Positions 7,140 to 10,299 of a stretch of 10,299 nucleotides of DNA are shown here, piece after piece (the first letter of the stretch is position 1; each line of letters opens with the position of its first letter). The position numbers were made by a program, and so were the translations under genes. The notes beneath the pieces were generated by a model that was not told the origin of the DNA, searched no databases, and worked only from the letters and a program-made list of their open reading frames with translations. This DNA comes from an uncultured Anaerocolumna sp. (lineage in GTDB: Bacteria > Bacillota > Clostridia > Lachnospirales > Lachnospiraceae), in NCBI GenBank assembly GCA_937901695.1, contig CALDJN010000305.1, positions 1-10,299 on the forward strand, read 5' to 3'.

Positions 7140-7168
7140 ATTATATCCAATTTACATTTTTTTCTCAA
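7140..7168 (-). promoter_or_regulatory. SigmaA-type promoter for the kinase operon
   Basis: On the minus strand TTGAGA (7163-7168), a 17-base spacer and a perfect TATAAT (7140-7145) lie about 67 bases before the kinase start. Five of six -35 bases match the consensus. The rest of the 350-bp divergent region is A+T-rich and holds the mecA promoter; no gene is seen in it. Confidence 0.7.
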
Positions 7169-7294
7169 CCTTTTTTTATACGGTGTTTTTACCAAACTTT
7201 TCTATCCCTCTTTGTTAATTTTTTTGATAAAAATATTGTGTCAATTTAAAAAGAATAACGTAAATTATTAATAAATCTTTCACAAATAATCATA

Positions 7295-7323
7295 TTGACT
7301 TTAGTAAATATTTAAATTATACT
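7295..7323 (+). promoter_or_regulatory. SigmaA-type promoter for mecA
   Basis: TTGACT (7295-7300), a 17-base spacer and TATACT (7318-7323) form a near-consensus promoter about 100 bases before the mecA start, leaving a leader of roughly 90 bases. The leader contains no hairpin I would call a riboswitch. Confidence 0.75.
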
Positions 7324-7423
7324 TTGTTTACACAACATAGAATATCGAGTTATAGCTTATATATATGTTGAATCACCTTATTGTAAAATTTTTAGGCCAG
7401 CACATAGAAAAGGATGTGATTCT

Positions 7424-8215
7424 ATGAAGATAGAAAAAATTAGCGATACTCAGATTCGTTGTACTTTAAGTAGAGATGATTTAATTGACAGAGAATTACG
7501 AATTAGTGAACTAGCTTATGGTAGTGAAAAAGCAAAGGCCTTGTTTCGAGATATGATGCAACAAGCAAATTATGAATTTGGTTTTGAAGCAGAGGATATT
7601 CCTTTGATGATTGAAGCTATTCCAGTTTCACCGGAATGCTTAGTTTTAGTCATAACCAAAGTGGAAGATCCAGATGAATTAGATACTAGGTTTTCAAAGT
7701 TTTCTCCTGATTCAGAAGATATGGAGGTATATGATGAAGACGAGGATGATGAGTCTTATGCTGATGAAATAATTAATTCTTATGGTCAATCAGATGATTA
7801 TATGGAAGATTCTATAGACGATAACAAAGAAGATTTTATACCTCTAGCTGATGCACTATCTTTTAATAAAGAAGAAAGGGATTCAAAAGTTACTTCGGCT
7901 GAAAGCATTTCCTATCAGCCAAACTTATTAAAGATATTTACTTTCCGCACACTGAATGAAGTTATTCGATTATCAGGTGTCATTGGCAGCTTTTATACAG
8001 GTACCAATACCTTATATAAAAACCCCTCTACCTCCATGTATTATCTTGTTTTAAGCAGATCGGAACATTCGCCGGAAGAATTTAATAGGATTTGTAATAT
8101 CATATTAGAATATGGAAAACAAGAACGATTTACTTACGCTAGTCCATATTATTATGAGGAACACTTTGAAACAATAGTAAAGAATAATGCAGTTCAAGTA
8201 TTATCAAAGATGTAG
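7424..8215 (+). CDS. mecA: MecA-family ClpC adaptor protein
   Basis: A 263-residue cytosolic adaptor of the MecA family. The N-terminal substrate-binding domain (1 to about 92) begins with the family pattern MKIEKISDTQIRCTLSRDDL. A strongly acidic, low-complexity linker follows (about 95-150, rich in Asp and Glu). The C-terminal domain (about 165-263) with FTFRTLNEVIRLS and AYxYY-like ASPYYYEEHFE is the part that in Bacillus binds and assembles ClpC. Known MecA proteins deliver substrates such as ComK to ClpCP, so a role in regulated proteolysis is expected; the substrate here is unknown. AAAGGAT (7408-7414) lies 9 bases before the ATG. The gene stands alone, divergent from the kinase operon. 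The linker is longer and more acidic than in Bacillus MecA (about 218 residues). Confidence 0.9.
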   Translation: MKIEKISDTQIRCTLSRDDLIDRELRISELAYGSEKAKALFRDMMQQANYEFGFEAEDIPLMIEAIPVSPECLVLVITKVEDPDELDTRFSKFSPDSEDMEVYDEDEDDESYADEIINSYGQSDDYMEDSIDDNKEDFIPLADALSFNKEERDSKVTSAESISYQPNLLKIFTFRTLNEVIRLSGVIGSFYTGTNTLYKNPSTSMYYLVLSRSEHSPEEFNRICNIILEYGKQERFTYASPYYYEEHFETIVKNNAVQVLSKM

Positions 8216-8258
8216 TTTATTAAGTGAAACAAGGTTTATGCTATTTCATACAAAACCC

Positions 8259-8307
8259 CAACAGGGCGAAGAATCCCCAATCTAAAATGAGATTCTTCGC
8301 CCTGTTG
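8259..8307. terminator. Perfect 17-bp inverted repeat after mecA
   Basis: CAACAGGGCGAAGAATC (8259-8275) is exactly complementary to 8291-8307, with a 15-base loop. It lies 43 bp after the mecA stop, between convergent genes. There is no immediate U-run on either strand, so it may be a REP-like palindrome that also acts as a transcript end. It shares an 11-base core with the hairpin at 699-723. Confidence 0.5.
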
Positions 8308-8331
8308 CTGAATTTTGCCTATAGTAAAATA

Positions 8332-8380
8332 GGGTTATAAGATTATAACAGTCAAAAGTATGACTGTAATCTCATAACCC
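8332..8380. terminator. Long hairpin between convergent mecA and DUF1858 genes
   Basis: Stems GGGTTAT (8332-8338) with ATAACCC (8374-8380), GATTA (8341-8345) with TAATC (8367-8371), and CAGTCA (8349-8354) with TGACTG (8361-8366) give up to 18 pairs broken by small loops. It starts 15 bases after the DUF1858 stop and is followed on the minus strand by CTATTTTAC, so it probably ends that transcript. Confidence 0.5.
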
Positions 8381-8395
8381 GTATCACACATATAA

Positions 8396-8602
8396 TTAGT
8401 TCTTTGCAGCAAGATATTCATTGATAGCTGCTAATAAAGCATCTCCATCCATTCCATGAACCATAGCTGCTTCCTCTAAAGTTTCTCCTTGAGAAGATGG
8501 GCATCCTATACAGTGCATTCCGGAACCTAATAAAATAGGGATGATTCCTTGATCTACCATAATAATTTCACCGATTGTCATGTCTTTCGTTACTTGTGCC
8601 AT
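8396..8602 (-). CDS. DUF1858 redox-disulfide domain protein
   Basis: A 68-residue protein that is a single DUF1858 domain, also described as the hybrid-cluster-protein-associated or ScdA-N-like domain. It is cytosolic with no signal. The family signature is visible: VTKDMTIGEII near the start, then GMHCIGCPSSQGETLEEAA with the Cys31-x2-Cys34 pair, and a helical end. The two cysteines are proposed in the family to form a redox disulfide or bind metal; the actual reaction is unknown. AGGAGG (8611-8616) is 8 bases before the ATG, and a near-consensus promoter lies at 8662-8690. It is divergent from a ferredoxin gene, which fits a redox or iron-sulfur role. Confidence 0.88.
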   Translation of the reverse strand: MAQVTKDMTIGEIIMVDQGIIPILLGSGMHCIGCPSSQGETLEEAAMVHGMDGDALLAAINEYLAAKN

Positions 8603-8661
8603 ATCGATTACCTCCTAATTTTTATATGAAAACTATAAATAATTTGCTAAATTGCTACTTC

Positions 8662-8690
8662 ATTATAAGCTATGTTCTAGTGCCAGTCAA
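8662..8690 (-). promoter_or_regulatory. SigmaA-type promoter for the DUF1858 gene
   Basis: On the minus strand TTGACT (8685-8690), a 17-base spacer and a perfect TATAAT (8662-8667) precede the start by 60 bases. It is one of the best promoter matches in the window. Confidence 0.75.
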
Positions 8691-8696
8691 TAAGAA

Positions 8697-8725
8697 TTCA
8701 TATAGGATAATTAAGTTTTTATAAA
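8697..8725 (+). promoter_or_regulatory. Candidate promoter for the ferredoxin gene
   Basis: TTCATA (8697-8702), a 17-base spacer and TATAAA (8720-8725) lie about 77 bases before the ferredoxin start. Matches are 4 of 6 and 5 of 6. Its -35 box is 6 bp from the -35 box of the divergent DUF1858 promoter, with a GAATTC palindrome (8694-8699) across the centre. Confidence 0.4.
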
Positions 8726-8802
8726 ATATTATCTTTTACTTGTATTATTGGGCTTAATGTATTAAAATAAGTACGGAATAAAAATAGAGGAGGATTTTAA
8801 TC

Positions 8803-8970
8803 ATGGCATATAAAATTGGTGAAGAATGTATTAGCTGTGGAGCTTGCGCTGGCGAATGCCCAGTAGGAGCAATCTCTGAAGGTGCAAACCATTACGAAAT
8901 TGATCCAGATGCTTGCATAGATTGTGGAACATGCGAAGCAACATGTCCTACAGGTGCTATCGAAGCTTAA
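8803..8970 (+). CDS. Clostridial-type 2[4Fe-4S] ferredoxin
   Basis: A 55-residue cytosolic electron carrier of the small clostridial type, at the usual length of about 55. Two full cluster motifs are present: Cys9, 12, 15, 19 in CISCGACAGECP and Cys38, 41, 44, 48 in CIDCGTCEATCP, with the internal sequence symmetry typical of this family. It would shuttle low-potential electrons for enzymes such as pyruvate:ferredoxin oxidoreductase and hydrogenase. A perfect AGGAGG (8788-8793) 9 bases before the ATG, the GC-richer codons compared with neighbours, and a downstream hairpin suggest strong, monocistronic expression. It is divergent from the DUF1858 gene. An opposite-strand open frame over the same bases is a shadow. 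Confidence 0.96.
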   Translation: MAYKIGEECISCGACAGECPVGAISEGANHYEIDPDACIDCGTCEATCPTGAIEA

Positions 8971-8979
8971 TATATTCAA

Positions 8980-9000
8980 AAAGCAGGGGCTGCTTTATAA
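8980..9000 (+). terminator. Ferredoxin terminator
   Basis: AAAGCAG (8980-8986), loop GGG, CTGCTTT (8990-8996), then ATAA. The stem is 7 bp and starts 10 bases after the ferredoxin stop; the U-tract is short, so termination may be incomplete. Confidence 0.6.
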
Positions 9001-9306
9001 TAAGTGTACATACCAGATTATTGTTTTACAATGCAATCTAGAGATTCGGCTTATTATATCGTAGCTCCTCTTTACTTTATATATAATATGATTGGTATAT
9101 TATTGGTGGTGTAATTAATTTTTTTGTCCTCGCTTTTTAACCTATTCCAGAGGCCGGGTGTGGGCAGAACCCACAAATCCTTATAAATAAATGTTTCTCG
9201 GCATTGTGACCTATTCAGAATATTGTATGAAATTATAGGGAAAAACGCAGAAATATTTACACTCTCATATTATTTCATATACTTTTTCATTAATTTTCTC
9301 ATGTAC
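9001..9306. other. Gene-free stretch with a small GC-rich hairpin
   Basis: No coding sequence or known RNA family is recognised. A locally GC-rich patch carries a hairpin TGTGGG/CCCACA (9159-9164 with 9170-9175), bracketed by a short direct repeat ACCTATTC-AGA (9140-9151 and 9209-9219). A weaker hairpin AGATT/AATCT pairs 9015-9019 with 9035-9039. Confidence 0.4.
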
Positions 9307-9546
9307 TTTACATATATTTTCTCTTGTTTTTTACTAATATGTTTTTTCTTATTTTTTCAAATATTTTTTCTTACTTTTTCTAATATATTTTCTCTTGCTT
9401 ATTCTAATATATTTTCTCTTGCTTATTCTAATATATTTTCTCTTGCTTATTCTAATATATTTTTTCTTGCTTATTCTAATATATTTTTTCTTGCTTATTC
9501 TAATATATTTTTTCTCATTTTTTCAAATATCTTTCTTAAGTTTTCC
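9307..9546. repeat. 24-bp tandem repeat, about ten units
   Basis: A T-rich minisatellite with 24-bp period. Units starting at 9379, 9403 and 9427 are identical; those at 9451 and 9475 are identical to each other and differ from the first three by one C to T change. Units at 9307, 9331, 9355, 9499 and 9523 are degenerate. The period is a multiple of 3, so the plus strand stays open and can be read as a repeated SNIFSLAY octapeptide, but there is no ATG or ribosome binding site. It lies between the ferredoxin and the 3' end of the MerR-type gene. Confidence 0.9.
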
Positions 9547-9626
9547 AATGTCATAAATAGAATAAATTCTTAAACTACTATTATTTCTTTTAAGGTGCTG
9601 ATATAAACATATTTGTAAAACTTACT

Positions 9627-10277
9627 TTAAAATTTAAATAGACTTTTTTTCTTCCTTTTTTTACCTCTGGCAGCTGCATACTCAGCTCGTCCATATTGAA
9701 TATCCCTTAAGGTTTTGTCAAATTGTTTAAATCGTTCTTCTTCTCGTTCTTCCTTTATCCTTAGTAAATAATCCATTTCTTTAATCACATTATTGGTAAC
9801 TGCGTCGCTAACGGTTTCTGACAATGCTTCATTGTTATCCCTAAGTACTTCCGTCATCATGTTGCTCATAATAACCTTAAATTGCTCCAGCTTTTCTAAG
9901 GACCTTGCCATCATAGTTTCATCATTTTCTTTACCTGCATCTTGAATAGTAAGTGAGGTTAAGTTAAGACCTTCGCTGATACCCTCCATGTACTTTTTGT
10001 CCCATTCTTGCTGTACTTTTTCAACTTCATTGGTATCTAGATTTCTTAGCTTCATTATTTCCGGAAGAAGCATTTTAATCGCCCGTAACTGATATCCTTT
10101 CTCCTTTAATACCTTTACAGCTTTTAAAATGTCTATGTCCTCCTGTCGATAGTACCTGTGTCCCATCTCATTCCTTGGTATATGTATTTCCAGCTCCTCT
10201 TCCCAATATCTTAACGTATGTTGCTCTACATCTAATTGTTTTGAGGCATCTGATATAATGTATCTGATTTCTCCCAT
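9627..10277 (-). CDS. MerR-type DNA-binding protein with coiled-coil and basic tail
   Basis: A 216-residue cytosolic protein. The N-terminal winged helix-turn-helix (about 5-72) has YIISDASKQLDVEQHTLRYWEE and the wing GHRYYRQEDIDILK, typical of MerR/RacA-type DNA binding. No metal-binding cysteines are present, so it is not a metal-sensing MerR. Residues about 80-195 are charged, helical and coiled-coil-like, and the end is strongly basic (GKKRKKKSLFKF, 205-216). The layout recalls RacA-like chromosome-binding proteins as much as transcription factors; its target is unknown. AGGAGG (10285-10290) is 7 bases before the ATG. The promoter lies beyond the window. No clear terminator follows, so transcripts could run into the tandem repeat at 9307-9546. 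Confidence 0.82.
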   Translation of the reverse strand: MGEIRYIISDASKQLDVEQHTLRYWEEELEIHIPRNEMGHRYYRQEDIDILKAVKVLKEKGYQLRAIKMLLPEIMKLRNLDTNEVEKVQQEWDKKYMEGISEGLNLTSLTIQDAGKENDETMMARSLEKLEQFKVIMSNMMTEVLRDNNEALSETVSDAVTNNVIKEMDYLLRIKEEREEERFKQFDKTLRDIQYGRAEYAAARGKKRKKKSLFKF

Positions 10278-10299
10278 AAGTCTTCCTCCTCTTCTATTT

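Noticed and set aside
7239..7244. Perfect minus-strand TTGACA as kinase promoter
   Set aside because: No -10 box lies 16-19 bases downstream; the pair at 7140-7168 is better spaced.
7020..7271. 83-codon plus-strand open frame at the kinase start
   Set aside because: It overlaps the kinase N-terminus and the divergent promoter region, lacks a ribosome binding site and reads as low-complexity hydrophobic residues.
8797..8979. 60-codon minus-strand open frame
   Set aside because: It is a shadow of the ferredoxin gene, which has both complete cluster motifs and a perfect ribosome binding site.
9307..9546. CRISPR-like array
   Set aside because: Repeats are contiguous with no unique spacers and no cas genes nearby.
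9223..9573. 116-codon plus-strand open frame with repeated SNIFSLAY
   Set aside because: It starts at TTG without a ribosome binding site and stays open only because the 24-bp repeat keeps frame; composition is low-complexity Phe/Ile/Ser.

Overview
The window is low-GC, spore-former-type Firmicutes DNA. The best guess is an anaerobic clostridium, probably Lachnospiraceae. Grounds are the A+T-rich codon use, strong AGGAGG ribosome binding sites, a CwlD-type spore-cortex amidase, a MecA adaptor, a clostridial 2[4Fe-4S] ferredoxin and a DUF1858 redox protein. The family placement is inference from gene content; no marker gene was compared.

Layout. Positions 1-133 hold three adjacent palindromes downstream of a YwlE-type phosphatase gene (134-592, minus). 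The threonylcarbamoyl-AMP synthase gene tsaC/ywlC (760-1833, minus) comes next, with its own promoter; a duplicated 30-bp repeat flanking a hairpin sits between the two genes and supplies the tsaC stop codon. Two envelope genes follow on the minus strand: the amidase cwlD (1909-2637) and a membrane-anchored GH18 glycosidase with SH3-like domain (2704-4407), led by a good promoter at 4448-4476. A gene-free stretch (4577-5010) carries a transposon-end-like palindrome and ends in a probable bidirectional terminator. Next is a two-gene minus-strand operon: a Ser/Thr protein kinase (5721-7073) fused to a lysine-less ParA/MinD-like domain, and a stand-alone paralogue of that domain (5011-5652). Divergent from it is mecA (7424-8215, plus). 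A convergent intergenic region with two long hairpins separates mecA from a DUF1858 gene (8396-8602, minus). The DUF1858 gene is back-to-back with a ferredoxin gene (8803-8970, plus); their putative -35 boxes lie 6 bp apart. A 656-bp non-coding stretch includes a ten-unit, 24-bp tandem repeat (about 9307-9546). The window ends with a MerR-type regulator with a basic tail (9627-10277, minus).

How the genes work together. tsaC with ywlE is a conserved Firmicutes pairing (tRNA t6A synthesis beside a protein-arginine phosphatase). cwlD with the GH18 gene suggests peptidoglycan remodelling in sporulation. YwlE and MecA both connect, in Bacillus, to ClpC-dependent proteolysis. The DUF1858/ferredoxin pair looks like a co-regulated redox unit. 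The most novel item is the kinase plus degenerate ATPase-fold pair: both end in the same PYEP(D/N)PF motif and have a P-loop-like segment without the usual lysine, and I do not recognise this as a named system.
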